Assembly (NCBI GenBank): GCA_021847995.1
Contig: JAJZNE010000166.1
Span: 1-59,618 of the forward strand
DNA length: 59,618 nucleotides
Origin: Pseudomonadota bacterium
GTDB taxonomy: Bacteria > Pseudomonadota > Alphaproteobacteria > Acetobacterales > Acetobacteraceae
Direction of reading: 5' to 3'
Made by a program: the position numbers and the translations under genes. Shown in pieces: positions 26,914-36,091 of this stretch (positions are counted from its first letter, which is position 1; each line of letters opens with the position of its first letter). Under the pieces are notes generated by a model that saw only the letters and a list, made by a program, of their open reading frames with translations, was not told the origin of the DNA and did no database searches.

Positions 26914-27669
26914 GTGTTCTATCACCGCAAGGAACTGATCGGCCAGGTCAAGGTCGATCGGCCCGATCCGCGCTTCGGCCAGCTCCTGCTGGAACAGTTC
27001 GGCGGCGCGACCGGGGAATTGACCGCCGGCCTGCAATACTGGGTGCAGTCCTTCCATGTCGAGGATGCCGGCATCCGCGACATGCTCCAGGACATCGCGC
27101 TGGAGGAGTTCAGCCACCTGGAAATGGTCGGCATGCTGATCGAGCAGCACACGCGCACGCTCGATCAGGCGGATGCCTATGCGTCGCCGCTGTTCCGCGT
27201 GCGCGGCGTCGGCCCGCATTTCGTCGATAGCCAGGGCGTCGCCTGGACCGCCGCCTACATCAACGAAGGCGCCAACGTGGTGCGCGATCTGCGTGCCGAC
27301 ATCGCTGCCGAAGCCGGCGCGCGGCAGACCTACGAGGCGCTGGTCAAGGCGGCGCCGGACGAGGGCAGCCGCAAGGCACTGACCCACCTGCTGACGCGCG
27401 AGGTGTCGCACACCGCGATGTTCATGCAGGCGCTGCACAAGCTCGGCAAGCTGACCGATCCGATCTTCGGCAACATCATGCCGGACGAAACGGTCGATAT
27501 CTACTTCGACCTCTCGAAGAACGGCATGGATGAGCGGGGGCCGTGGAACCGGGAACCGAAGTTCCGCTACGACGCGGAGCCGAAGCCGCGCGGCGGGATG
27601 CCGGCCCCGCCGGTCAACCCCGACGAGGAGAAGCTGCGCCTGAAGGCGGACAAGCTCGCCGCCGGCTAG
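26914..27669 (+). CDS. Manganese catalase
   Basis: A 251-residue non-haem catalase of the four-helix-bundle ferritin-like fold. It breaks down hydrogen peroxide at a di-manganese centre. Candidate Glu/His metal-ligand motifs are LLLEQFGGATGELTAGLQY, DIALEEFSHLEMVGML, DIAAEAGARQTYEALV and LLTREVSHTAMFMQALHKL. The C-terminal tail (PKFRYDAEPKPRGGMPAPP and on) is extended and charged. The start is GTG, preceded by GAGGGAG. A lone gene between the hydroxyproline enzyme and pirin; an oxidative-stress role alongside msrA and pirin is plausible. Confidence 0.88.
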   Translation: MFYHRKELIGQVKVDRPDPRFGQLLLEQFGGATGELTAGLQYWVQSFHVEDAGIRDMLQDIALEEFSHLEMVGMLIEQHTRTLDQADAYASPLFRVRGVGPHFVDSQGVAWTAAYINEGANVVRDLRADIAAEAGARQTYEALVKAAPDEGSRKALTHLLTREVSHTAMFMQALHKLGKLTDPIFGNIMPDETVDIYFDLSKNGMDERGPWNREPKFRYDAEPKPRGGMPAPPVNPDEEKLRLKADKLAAG

Positions 27670-27743
27670 TCGCGGCGCGACGTGCGCGGGGCCGTCGGGG
27701 ATGCTACCGTCCGACCGAATGAAAGAAGGTGGGGACTCCCGGC

Positions 27744-28601
27744 ATGAACCCGCGCAGCGTCCGCCGTCTGCATCCGGCCCTTCGCGACGATATCGGCGAC
27801 CTGACGACGCGCCGGCCGCTGCCGGGGCCGGATCTGGAGCAGCTCGATCCGTTCCTGTTTCTCAATCACCACGGGCCGCAGACCTATCCGCCCGGCAACC
27901 GCGGCCTGCCCTTCGGCCCGCATCCGCATCGCGGCTTCGAGACGGTGACGTTCATCCTGGAGGGCGGCCTCGCCCATCGCGATTCCGGCGGCCATGACAG
28001 CGTCATCGGTGCCGGTGGGGTGCAGTGGATGACGGCGGGCAGCGGTCTCGTGCATGCCGAATTGTCGCCGGCTTCGTTCCTGCGGGCCGGCGGCAGGCTG
28101 GAAATCCTGCAGCTCTGGGTCAACCTGCCGGCGCGGCTGAAGATGACCCCACCGCGCTATGTCGGCCTGCAACAGGACGAGATTCCGCGGCTGCACGCAG
28201 GCGGCGTGACCGCCGCGGTGATCGCCGGCGGATGGTCGGGACAGCAGGGACCGATCGCGCCGCCGACCGACGTGCAGATGGCGGTGCTCACCTTCACGCC
28301 GGGCAGCCAGGCGGCGTTTCCGGTGGCGCCGGGCCGCACCGTGTTCCTCTATGTCGTGCGCGGCGCGCTCTCTGTCGGCGGCAGCGCGGCGCCGGCGTTC
28401 ACCCTGGTCGAACTGCACGACGACGGCGACGCCGTGGCGCTGCGGGCGGAGCGCGATGCCGTCGTCCTGTTCGGCCATGCCCCGCCGCTGCACGAACCGG
28501 TGGTGGCGCACGGGCCGTTCGTCATGAACACGCGCGAGGAGATCGTCCAGGCCGTGCGCGACTACCAGGCAGGGAAGTTCGGCACCGTGCCGATGCCATG
28601 A
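27744..28601 (+). CDS. Pirin family protein
   Basis: A 285-residue bicupin. The pirin metal site is intact: His60 and His62 (FGPHPHRGFETVTFI), His104 and Glu106 (GSGLVHAELSP). The C-terminal cupin and the conserved VAHGPFVMNTREEIVQA tail are present. Some bacterial pirins act as quercetin dioxygenases or bind metabolic enzymes; the role here is unknown. The ATG at 27744 is preferred over the in-frame GTG at 27729. It converges with mlaF with only 25 bases between. Confidence 0.88.
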   Translation: MNPRSVRRLHPALRDDIGDLTTRRPLPGPDLEQLDPFLFLNHHGPQTYPPGNRGLPFGPHPHRGFETVTFILEGGLAHRDSGGHDSVIGAGGVQWMTAGSGLVHAELSPASFLRAGGRLEILQLWVNLPARLKMTPPRYVGLQQDEIPRLHAGGVTAAVIAGGWSGQQGPIAPPTDVQMAVLTFTPGSQAAFPVAPGRTVFLYVVRGALSVGGSAAPAFTLVELHDDGDAVALRAERDAVVLFGHAPPLHEPVVAHGPFVMNTREEIVQAVRDYQAGKFGTVPMP

Positions 28602-28626
28602 GGGCGGACGGCCGCCGGTGGCGGCG

Positions 28627-29403
28627 TCAGCCGCGCAGTTCCATCCGGATCGGCCCGTCGCGCCGACCATGCGTGAACTGATCGACGTAAGGGTTGCCGC
28701 TCGCCATCAGCGCCTCCGGCGTGCCGGACCAGATGATGCGCCCGCTATGCAGCATCGCCACCCGGTCGGCAATGCGCCGCGCGCTCGCCATGTCGTGCGT
28801 GATGGCAACCGCGGTGCCGCCGAGGCGCTTGACGCAATCGACGATCAGCCCGTCGATCACCGCCCCCATGATCGGGTCGAGGCCGGTGGTCGGCTCATCG
28901 AAGAACAGGACGGCGGGCTGCGCGGCGATGGCGCGCGCAAGTCCCACCCGCTTCTGCATCCCCCCCGACAATTCCGCCGGCCACAGCTCCGCCGCCGTTG
29001 CCGGGAGGCCGACCTGCGCCAGCATCTCCACCGCGCGCGTCCGAGCCTCCGCCCGGTTGACGCGGCCCTGGGCGAGCAGGCCGAAGGCGACATTGTGCCA
29101 GACGGGCAGCGAATCGAACAGGGCGCCGTTCTGGAACAGCATGCCGATCTGCCGGCGCAGCGCCGCCCTCTCCCCGCGCGGCAGGCGCAGCACGTCGCGC
29201 CCGTCGATCTCGATACTGCCGGCATCGGGTTCGATCAGGCCGAGAATGCATTTGAGAAGCACGGATTTGCCGCTGCCGGAGCCGCCGATCACCACCGTCG
29301 AGGTGCCTTCCGGCACGTCGAGATCGACGCCGTCCAGGACACGTTTGGCGCCGAATGCCTTGCGCAGGCCGCGGACGCGGATTTTCGCCGCGGCGCCGTT
29401 CAT
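28627..29403 (-). CDS. mlaF: ABC transporter ATP-binding protein, MlaF-like
   Basis: A 258-residue ATPase with Walker A GGSGSGKSV at residues 40-48, Q-loop MLFQNGALFDSLPVWHNVAF (the MlaF-type sequence), signature LSGGMQKRVGLARA, Walker B AVLFFDEPTTGLDP and H-loop ITHDM. In Mla-type systems this drives phospholipid movement between the membranes. The ATG overlaps the mlaE stop (ATGA). No mlaD, mlaC or mlaB follows: the next gene is convergent pirin. Confidence 0.88.
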   Translation of the reverse strand: MNGAAAKIRVRGLRKAFGAKRVLDGVDLDVPEGTSTVVIGGSGSGKSVLLKCILGLIEPDAGSIEIDGRDVLRLPRGERAALRRQIGMLFQNGALFDSLPVWHNVAFGLLAQGRVNRAEARTRAVEMLAQVGLPATAAELWPAELSGGMQKRVGLARAIAAQPAVLFFDEPTTGLDPIMGAVIDGLIVDCVKRLGGTAVAITHDMASARRIADRVAMLHSGRIIWSGTPEALMASGNPYVDQFTHGRRDGPIRMELRG

Positions 29404-30188
29404 CGTGCGAAGAAAAGCTCGGTCAGGCCATAGTCGAAGGCGAGGATGAGGACGGAGGCCGCAACCACCGCCGACGTGGTCGCCGCCCCCACGCCCTGCG
29501 CGCCGCCGCGGCTGCCATAGCCGTTGAAGCAGCCGAGCAGCGCGATCAGAAACCCAAACACGGCCGCCTTGGTCAGTCCCGACACCACGTCGATCGTCTG
29601 CATGTAATTCAGCGTGTTGCTGATATAGGTCGCGGCGTTGAAGCCGAGCTTGACAGTGGCGATGATGAACCCGCCGAGCACGCCCAGGATGTCGCCCACG
29701 AGCACCAGCAGCGGCAGCGCCAGCGTGCCGGCCAGCAGGCGCGGCGCCACCAGGTATTTCATCGGGTCGGTGGACAGCGTGGTCAGCGCGTCAACCTGAT
29801 CGGTGACGCGCATGGTGCCGATCTCGGCCGCCATCGCGGCACCGACGCGCCCGGCCACCATCAGCCCGGCCAGCACCGGCCCCAGTTCGCGCGTGATCGA
29901 CAGCACGACGAGACTCGGCATCGCCGTCTCGGCGGAAAAGCGGGCAAGGCCGGTCGAGGATTGCAGCGCCAGGACCATGCCGGTGAAGATCGCCGTCAGC
30001 GCCACCACCGGCAGGCTGAAATAGCCGATCTCGATGAAGGCGCGCAGGAACATGCGGCCATAGAAGGGCGGCCGCAGCAGATGCGACAGGCCGACCAGGG
30101 CAAACAGCACCAGGGCGCCGGCGGCGCGGCAGAGCATCAGCACGGCGCGACCGATGCCGGCGAGGCCGTCCAGCACGGTGTTCACCAT
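29400..30188 (-). CDS. mlaE: ABC transporter permease, MlaE family
   Basis: A 262-residue permease with the MlaE signature: FTGMVLALQSSTGLARF, then VLSITRELGPVLAGLMVAGRVGAAMAAEIGTM, then VTDQVDALTTLSTDPMKYLV, and a final GCFNGYGSRGGAQGVGAATT. It has about five membrane segments. With mlaF it forms a two-gene unit; in E. coli the complex also needs MlaB and MlaD, which are not here. The partner genes may lie elsewhere, or this unit may use a fused system. Confidence 0.88.
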   Translation of the reverse strand: MVNTVLDGLAGIGRAVLMLCRAAGALVLFALVGLSHLLRPPFYGRMFLRAFIEIGYFSLPVVALTAIFTGMVLALQSSTGLARFSAETAMPSLVVLSITRELGPVLAGLMVAGRVGAAMAAEIGTMRVTDQVDALTTLSTDPMKYLVAPRLLAGTLALPLLVLVGDILGVLGGFIIATVKLGFNAATYISNTLNYMQTIDVVSGLTKAAVFGFLIALLGCFNGYGSRGGAQGVGAATTSAVVAASVLILAFDYGLTELFFAR

Positions 30189-30295
30189 ACGGTCGGCCAG
30201 GGGACGGTGGCTTGCAAGGAAGCTTGCACGGTCGCGGGCACGGTCATGGCCGCCTCGCCTAGCAGCCGGAAGGGGCTTGCGTCAAAGCGGCCGGC

Positions 30296-31009
30296 TCAGC
30301 GTTGCGCGGCGGCCCGCACCACCTCGGCGTGCCGCGTCACCTCGGGCATGCAAAGATCGACCAGCGCCGGCACCACCTCCTCCGGCCGCGCCAGCGTCGC
30401 CGGGTCTTCGCCTGGCATCGCCGTGGCGCGCAGCCGCGTCGCCACCACGCCGGGGTCGAACAGGTTGACGCGCAGGCGCGTCCGCCGCGTCTCCTCCGCC
30501 CAGGCCAGCACCAGATGTTCCAATGCCGCCTTGGTCGCGCCATAGGCGCCCCAGTAGGCGGCGGGCCGGCCGACAATGCGGCTGGTCACGAACGCCGCCC
30601 GCCCTGCCGGGGCGGCCAGCAGCAGCGGCGCCGCGGTGCGGATCAGGTGCAGCCCGGCGGAGAGGTTGACCCCGACCACCTCCGCCCAGTCGTGATCCTG
30701 GATATGGGGCACCGGGGTCAGCACGCCGAGGGCGCCGGCATTGCCGAGCAGGATATCGAGCCGCCGGAACCGTTCGAACAGGCTCGGCCCGATCCGGTCC
30801 ACCGCCGCCCCGTCGGCGAGGTCGAGCGGCAGCAGGGTCGCGGTCCCGCCGGCTTCGCGGATGGCGTCGTCGGTTTCCTCGAGCCCGCCCTGGGTGCGGG
30901 CGGTGATGACGACATGCGCGCCACGCCGCGCCAGCTCGATCGCCGCCGCCCGGCCGATGCCGCGGCTCGCGCCGGTGACCAGGGCGATCTGGCCGGCCAG
31001 GACGCTCAT
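30296..31009 (-). CDS. Short-chain dehydrogenase/reductase
   Basis: A 237-residue classical SDR. The cofactor motif is TGASRGIG (residues 12-19), the structural LLGNAGALG (NAG motif), the active-site Ser-Tyr-Lys set (FVTSRIVG and YGATK). The first strand is followed by VVITARTQGGLEE, suggesting NADP preference because of the Arg; this is weak evidence. The ATG overlaps the stop of the upstream hydratase gene, so both are one unit. Substrate unknown. Confidence 0.85.
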   Translation of the reverse strand: MSVLAGQIALVTGASRGIGRAAAIELARRGAHVVITARTQGGLEETDDAIREAGGTATLLPLDLADGAAVDRIGPSLFERFRRLDILLGNAGALGVLTPVPHIQDHDWAEVVGVNLSAGLHLIRTAAPLLLAAPAGRAAFVTSRIVGRPAAYWGAYGATKAALEHLVLAWAEETRRTRLRVNLFDPGVVATRLRATAMPGEDPATLARPEEVVPALVDLCMPEVTRHAEVVRAAAQR

Positions 31010-31749
31010 GCCGCGAACGTGGCGCGGGCCTCGCCCAGGCCGGGGAAGGCCACGCGCACCTCGGCACCGGGCGGCGCCGGCGTCTTGCCGGTCCAGGAGC
31101 CGCAGGTGACGAACTGGCCGGCGCGCAGCCCGCCCGCCCAGCGGCTGCCTTCGTTGGCCAGCCATTCCACTAGCCGGATCATGTCCCCCGCGGGGTTGCC
31201 GGTGCGGCTGAGCGCGGCGCCGGCGATCGTCTGCGTGACCGTGATCGCGGCGAAATCGAGCGTCTGCCAGTCGGCGAGGCCGGGGCCGAAGACGAAGCCG
31301 CCATGGATGACGGAATCGGCAAGGTTGCTCAGCCGATCGACCGCATCGGGGTCGAGGAAGGCGGATTCCAGCACCTCGATCGCCGGATGCGCGGTGGCGA
31401 GGGCGGCGATGATCTCGACGCGGTCATAGGGGGTCGGCCGCGGCGGCAGGTCGCGGCCGAGGCGGAACGCCACCTCCGCCTCCACGCCGCGCAGACGCCC
31501 CGCCGGCAGCCGGGCGGGACTGGCGGCGATGCCCGCCTGCGGCATCGGCGCGCAGAGATATCCCTGCCCCACCCCGGCCAGCCCGACTTTCCAGCCGCCG
31601 ACCGCGACACCTTCGGCCACCGCGTGCTGGATGGCATAGGCCGCCGCCTGGTCGGCCGGCCGCAGGTGCGCCGGCAGCGCCGCGATCGGTCCAGTCTCGC
31701 TCCGCGCCGCACGCAGCATCGCCACCGCTTGCGCAACCGTCTGGGTCAT
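31006..31749 (-). CDS. 2-keto-4-pentenoate hydratase family protein
   Basis: A 247-residue protein of the fumarylacetoacetase-like/hydratase fold. Features are GGWKVGLAGVGQGYLCAPM, the metal-site GVEAEVAFRLGRDLPP, AHPAIEVLESAF and the late TGNPAGDMIRLVEWLANEG and FVTCGSWTGKTPA. Family members hydrate 2-hydroxypenta-2,4-dienoate in aromatic meta-cleavage or decarboxylate related compounds. Here it is followed by an overlapping SDR and diverges from a MaoC hydratase; no ring-cleavage genes are nearby, so its actual substrate is open. Confidence 0.8.
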   Translation of the reverse strand: MTQTVAQAVAMLRAARSETGPIAALPAHLRPADQAAAYAIQHAVAEGVAVGGWKVGLAGVGQGYLCAPMPQAGIAASPARLPAGRLRGVEAEVAFRLGRDLPPRPTPYDRVEIIAALATAHPAIEVLESAFLDPDAVDRLSNLADSVIHGGFVFGPGLADWQTLDFAAITVTQTIAGAALSRTGNPAGDMIRLVEWLANEGSRWAGGLRAGQFVTCGSWTGKTPAPPGAEVRVAFPGLGEARATFAA

Positions 31750-31869
31750 CTTCCGTCCTCGCCCCTGGCCCGGCGCGTTCTTCCGCCGCCCTGCCGCGCG
31801 ACGCAAGAGGCTGGACGGCGGCGCGCCGGCGGGGGAGAAACCCGGCGCCACCCTGCAAGGACCGAAGGA

Positions 31870-32292
31870 ATGACCAACGGCGTCTGTTTCGAGGATCTAA
31901 GGCCGGGCGATACCGCCAGCACCGGCAAGACGATCACGGAGGCCGACATCCTGCTGTTCGCCGCCGTCAGCACCGACACCAACCCGGTGCATCTCAACGC
32001 CGAGGCCGCCGCCGGCAGCCTGTTCAGGGAACGGGTGGCGCACGGCATGCTCTCGGCCGGGCTGATCAGCGCCGTGCTGGGCACCAGACTGCCCGGTCCC
32101 GGCACCGTCTATCTAAGCCAGACGCTGCGCTTCCGCGCCCCGGTCAGGATCGGCGACACGGTGACGGCGACGGTGACGGTCACCGCGCTCGACGCGGCGA
32201 AGAAGCGGGCGACGCTGGCCACCGTCTGCACCGTCGCGGGCAAGCCGGTGATCGAGGGGGAGGCGGTGGTGATCCCGCCCAGCCGCGGCTGA
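31870..32292 (+). CDS. MaoC-like dehydratase (PhaJ-type enoyl-CoA hydratase)
   Basis: A 140-residue hot-dog-fold protein with the hydratase-2 motif AAVSTDTNPVHLNAEAAAGS, containing the catalytic Asp and His, followed by RVAHGMLSAGLISAVLG. These enzymes hydrate trans-2-enoyl-CoA to (R)-3-hydroxyacyl-CoA, often supplying PHA synthesis. The ATG at 31870 follows GAAGGA directly. The stop is two bases before ribF, so it probably shares a transcript with the ribF-ileS-lspA block. Confidence 0.85.
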   Translation: MTNGVCFEDLRPGDTASTGKTITEADILLFAAVSTDTNPVHLNAEAAAGSLFRERVAHGMLSAGLISAVLGTRLPGPGTVYLSQTLRFRAPVRIGDTVTATVTVTALDAAKKRATLATVCTVAGKPVIEGEAVVIPPSRG

Positions 32293-32294
32293 GC

Positions 32295-33251
32295 ATGCGC
32301 ATCCTGCGCGACTGGCGGGGCCTGCCGGCGGCGGCGCGGGGCGGGGCGGTGGCGCTCGGCAATTTCGACGGCGTGCATCTCGGCCACGCCCATGTGCTGC
32401 GCACCGCCCATGCCGCCCGGCCGGACGCGCCGCGCGCCGTGCTGACCTTCGAACCCCACCCGCGCGAACTGTTCCGCCCCGACGACCCGCCGTTCCGCCT
32501 GACCCTCGGCCCCGAACGGGCGGCGGCGCTGGCGGCGCTGGGGGTGGAGCTGCTCTATGAGCTGCCCTTCGATGTCGCGTTCAGCGAAATCACCGCCGAG
32601 CGCTTCGTGAGCGAAGTGCTGCATCGCGGCATCGGCGCGCGGCACCTCGTCTGCGGCCCGGATTTCGCCTTCGGCCATCGCCGCGGCGGCAGCGTCGCCT
32701 TCCTCGCCGCGCGGGCGGAGGCGCTGGGGATCGGCCTGACCGTCGCCACCCCTTACGCCGACGCCGCCGGCCCGATCTCCTCCTCCCGCATCCGGCGCGC
32801 CCTGCAGGACGGGTATCCGGAGCAGGCGACCGCGCTGCTCGGCCGGCCGTGGGCGATCGCAGGGCGGGTCGCGCATGGCGATGCCCGCGGGCGCACGATC
32901 GGCTTCCCCACCGCCAACATCCCGCTCGGCCGGCAGCTGGAGCCGGCGCGCGGCGTCTATGCGGTGACGGTGCGGCTGCCGGAGGGGACGACCGCGCGCG
33001 GCGTCGCCAATATCGGCCGCCGGCCGACCGTGAGCGCGGGGACGGAAAGCCGGCTGGAGGTGCATCTGTTCGATTTCGCCGGCGATCTTTACGACACCGA
33101 ACTCACGGTCGCGCTGCACGCCTTCCTGCGCAGCGAGCGGCGCTTTGCCGGCCTCGACGCGCTGCGGGCGCAAATCGCCGAGGATGCGGCAGCGGCGCGG
33201 CTGCTGCTCGGCCGCACCCTGCTTGACCATGCCCGCCCCCTCTCCGCATAG
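32295..33251 (+). CDS. ribF: Bifunctional riboflavin kinase/FAD synthetase
   Basis: A 318-residue enzyme making FMN and then FAD. The N-terminal adenylyltransferase half has GNFDGVHLGH (residues 22-31), GPDFAFGHRRGG and SSSRIRRAL. The C-terminal kinase half has GRTIGFPTANIPL, RGVYAVTV, GVANIGRRPTV and EVHLFDFAGDLY. It begins two bases after the MaoC gene and precedes ileS by eight bases, the usual ribF-ileS-lspA arrangement. Confidence 0.96.
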   Translation: MRILRDWRGLPAAARGGAVALGNFDGVHLGHAHVLRTAHAARPDAPRAVLTFEPHPRELFRPDDPPFRLTLGPERAAALAALGVELLYELPFDVAFSEITAERFVSEVLHRGIGARHLVCGPDFAFGHRRGGSVAFLAARAEALGIGLTVATPYADAAGPISSSRIRRALQDGYPEQATALLGRPWAIAGRVAHGDARGRTIGFPTANIPLGRQLEPARGVYAVTVRLPEGTTARGVANIGRRPTVSAGTESRLEVHLFDFAGDLYDTELTVALHAFLRSERRFAGLDALRAQIAEDAAAARLLLGRTLLDHARPLSA

Positions 33252-33259
33252 AGGCGCCC

Positions 33260-36091
33260 ATGAACGAGCGGACCGACTATCGCGACACCGTGTTCCTGCC
33301 CACCACGCGCTTTCCCATGCGCGGCGAGTTGCCGAAGCGCGAGCCGGAACTGCTGGCGCGCTGGCGGCAGATGGGCCTGTGGAAGCGGCTGCGCGAACAG
33401 TCGCGCGGGCGGCCGAAATTCATCCTCCATGACGGCCCACCCTACGCCAACGGCCATCTCCACATGGGCACCGCGCTCAACAAGATCCTCAAGGACGTGA
33501 TCAACCGCGCCCGCCAGATGGCCGGCTACGATGCCGACTACATCCCCGGCTGGGACTGCCACGGCCTGCCGATCGAATGGCGGATCGAGGAGGAATACCG
33601 CAAGTCCGGCCGCAACAAGGATGCGGTGCCGGTGCTGGCCTTCCGTGCCGAATGCCGCGCCTATGCGGAACACTGGATGGGCGTGCAGGCGCTGGAATTC
33701 CAGCGCCTCGGCGTGCTCGGCGATTTCGAGCACCGCTACGCCACCATGGATTTCTCCGCCGAGGCCGCGATCGCCGCCGAGGTCGGAAAATTCCTGATGA
33801 GCGGGGCGCTCTATCGCGGCCTGCGTCCGACGATGTGGTCGCCGGTGGAAAAGACCGCCCTGGCCGAGGCCGAGGTCGAGTACCACGACCACACCAGCAC
33901 GACCATCTTCGTGCGCTTCCCGGTGGTCGCCGCACCCGCCGCCGATCTGGCCGGCGCCGCCGTCGTGATCTGGACCACGACGCCCTGGACCATCCCCGGC
34001 AACCGCGCCGTCGCCTATGGGCCGGACATCGACTATGCCGTCCTGCGTGTCGATCAGGCAGCGCCCGACAGCCGCGCGCGGCCGGGCGAGGTGCTGCTGG
34101 TCGCCCTCGCGCTGCTGCCGCAGGTGTGCGAGGCGGCGGGGATCGCCACCCATCATCTGCTGCGCGTCGTCAAGGGTCGCGATCTCGCCGGCGTGATCTG
34201 CGCCCATCCGCTGCGCGGGCGCGGCTATGATTTCCACGTGCCGATGCTGCCCGGCGCGCATGTCACGACGGAAGCGGGCACCGGCTTCGTCCACACCGCG
34301 CCCGGACACGGCGAAGAGGATTTCGCGCTCGGCCAGGAACACGCGCTGGAGGTGCCCGATACCGTCGGGCCGGACGGCACCTTCAATGCCTGGGTGCCGG
34401 GCTTTGCCGGCGCGCATGTCTACAAGGCCGACGATCCGGTGTGCGCCGCCCTCGATGCGGCGGGGACGCTGCTGGCGCGCGGGCGGATCACCCATTCCTA
34501 TCCCCATTCCTGGCGCTCAAGGGCACCGCTGATCTACCGCGCCACGCCGCAATGGTTCATCCGCATGGACGGGGAGGAGCGCATCCGCGAACGCGCCCTG
34601 GCCGCGATCGCGGAGACCGAGTTCGTGCCCGATTCAGGGCGCAACCGCATCGGCGGCATGGTGGCGGCGCGCCCCGACTGGTGCGTCAGCCGCCAGCGCG
34701 TCTGGGGCGTGCCGCTGCCGGTGTTCGTCCATCGCCCGACCGGGGTGCCGCTGCGCGACCCCGCCGTGCTCGCCCGCATCGTCGCGGCGTTCGGGCAGGA
34801 GGGGGGCGACGCCTGGTACGCCTCCCCGCCGGCACGTTTCCTCGGCCCCGGCTATGATCCGGACGAGTATGAGCAGGTCACCGATCTGGTGGAGGTGTGG
34901 TTCGACAGCGGCTCGACCCACGCCTTCGTGCTGGAGGCGCGCGGTCTGCCCTGGCCGGCCGACCTTTATCTGGAGGGATCGGACCAGCATCGCGGCTGGT
35001 TCCAGTCCTCGCTGATTGAGGCGGTCGGCACCCGCGGGCGGGCGCCGTTCCAGGCGGTGCTCACGCATGGCTTCGTGCTCGACGAGCAGGGCCGCAAGAT
35101 GTCGAAGTCGCTCGGCAACACCGTCGCTCCACAGGAGGTGGAGAAGCAGTACGGTGCCGACATCCTGCGCCTCTGGGTGATGTCCTCCGACACCACCGAG
35201 GATTTGCGCATCGGCCCCGACATCCTCCGCCAGCAGGCGGAGCTGTACCGCCGCCTGCGCAACACCCTGCGCTGGCTGCTCGGCGCGCTCGCCGGCTTCC
35301 GCCCGGCCGAGACGCTGCCGGAGGCGGAGATGCCGGAGCTGGAACGCTGGGTGCTGCACCGTCTCGCCGTGCTCGATGGGCAACTGCGCGCGGCGGTGGA
35401 GACGCATGCCTGGACCGGCGTCTATCCGGCGCTGCATGCCTTCTGCGCCAGCGACCTGTCGGCTTTCTATTTCGACGTGCGCAAGGACTGGCTCTACTGC
35501 GACCGCCCCGACAGCCTGCGGCGGCGGGCGGTGCGCACGGTGCTCGACCACCTGCACCGCTGCCTGACCACATGGCTCGCCCCGGTGCTGTGCTTCACCG
35601 CCGATGAGGCATGGATGGCCCGCTTCGGCGAGGAGGCGTGCGTCCACCTGCAGGATTTCCCCGATGTGCCGCGGCGCTGGCGCGATGATGAACTCGCGGC
35701 ACGCTGGGCACGCATCCGCGACATCCGTCGCGTCGTCACCACGGCGCTGGAACGCGCGCGCGAGGAGGGTACCATCGGCGCCTCCCTCCAGGCCGCGCCG
35801 ACGCTCCATCTGCCGGAGAGCGAGGGCGATCTGCTCTCGGCTGCGGAATGGGCGGAACTGGCGATCGTCTCCGCCGTCACCCTCAGCACCGCGCCTTCCC
35901 CCGCCGGGGCGGTCCGCCAGCCGGACGTGCCGGACGTGGCCGCCGTGTTCGCGCCCGCGCCGGGCAGCAAATGCGCCCGCTGCTGGCGCGTGCTGCCGGA
36001 GGTCGGGGCGGTGGCGGGGCATCCGGCGCTGTGCCGGCGCTGCGCCGATGCCGTCGCGTCGGGGCTGGTGTGCCGGACCGCCGCCGCGTGA
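33260..36091 (+). CDS. ileS: Isoleucyl-tRNA synthetase
   Basis: A 943-residue class I synthetase. The HIGH-equivalent is GHLHMG (residues 65-70, within PPYANGHLHMG), the editing domain includes VIWTTTPWTIPGNRAV, and KMSKS lies at residues 613-617. A C-terminal zinc finger is present (CARCWRV … CRRCADAV). Domain order and length match bacterial IleS. The stop overlaps the lspA GTG start. A natural mupirocin-type variant is not evident. Confidence 0.97.
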   Translation: MNERTDYRDTVFLPTTRFPMRGELPKREPELLARWRQMGLWKRLREQSRGRPKFILHDGPPYANGHLHMGTALNKILKDVINRARQMAGYDADYIPGWDCHGLPIEWRIEEEYRKSGRNKDAVPVLAFRAECRAYAEHWMGVQALEFQRLGVLGDFEHRYATMDFSAEAAIAAEVGKFLMSGALYRGLRPTMWSPVEKTALAEAEVEYHDHTSTTIFVRFPVVAAPAADLAGAAVVIWTTTPWTIPGNRAVAYGPDIDYAVLRVDQAAPDSRARPGEVLLVALALLPQVCEAAGIATHHLLRVVKGRDLAGVICAHPLRGRGYDFHVPMLPGAHVTTEAGTGFVHTAPGHGEEDFALGQEHALEVPDTVGPDGTFNAWVPGFAGAHVYKADDPVCAALDAAGTLLARGRITHSYPHSWRSRAPLIYRATPQWFIRMDGEERIRERALAAIAETEFVPDSGRNRIGGMVAARPDWCVSRQRVWGVPLPVFVHRPTGVPLRDPAVLARIVAAFGQEGGDAWYASPPARFLGPGYDPDEYEQVTDLVEVWFDSGSTHAFVLEARGLPWPADLYLEGSDQHRGWFQSSLIEAVGTRGRAPFQAVLTHGFVLDEQGRKMSKSLGNTVAPQEVEKQYGADILRLWVMSSDTTEDLRIGPDILRQQAELYRRLRNTLRWLLGALAGFRPAETLPEAEMPELERWVLHRLAVLDGQLRAAVETHAWTGVYPALHAFCASDLSAFYFDVRKDWLYCDRPDSLRRRAVRTVLDHLHRCLTTWLAPVLCFTADEAWMARFGEEACVHLQDFPDVPRRWRDDELAARWARIRDIRRVVTTALERAREEGTIGASLQAAPTLHLPESEGDLLSAAEWAELAIVSAVTLSTAPSPAGAVRQPDVPDVAAVFAPAPGSKCARCWRVLPEVGAVAGHPALCRRCADAVASGLVCRTAAA

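Noticed and set aside
29355-30545. Long plus-strand open frame across mlaE
   Set aside because: The translated product is His/Arg/Gln-rich shadow; the minus strand encodes a clear MlaE permease.
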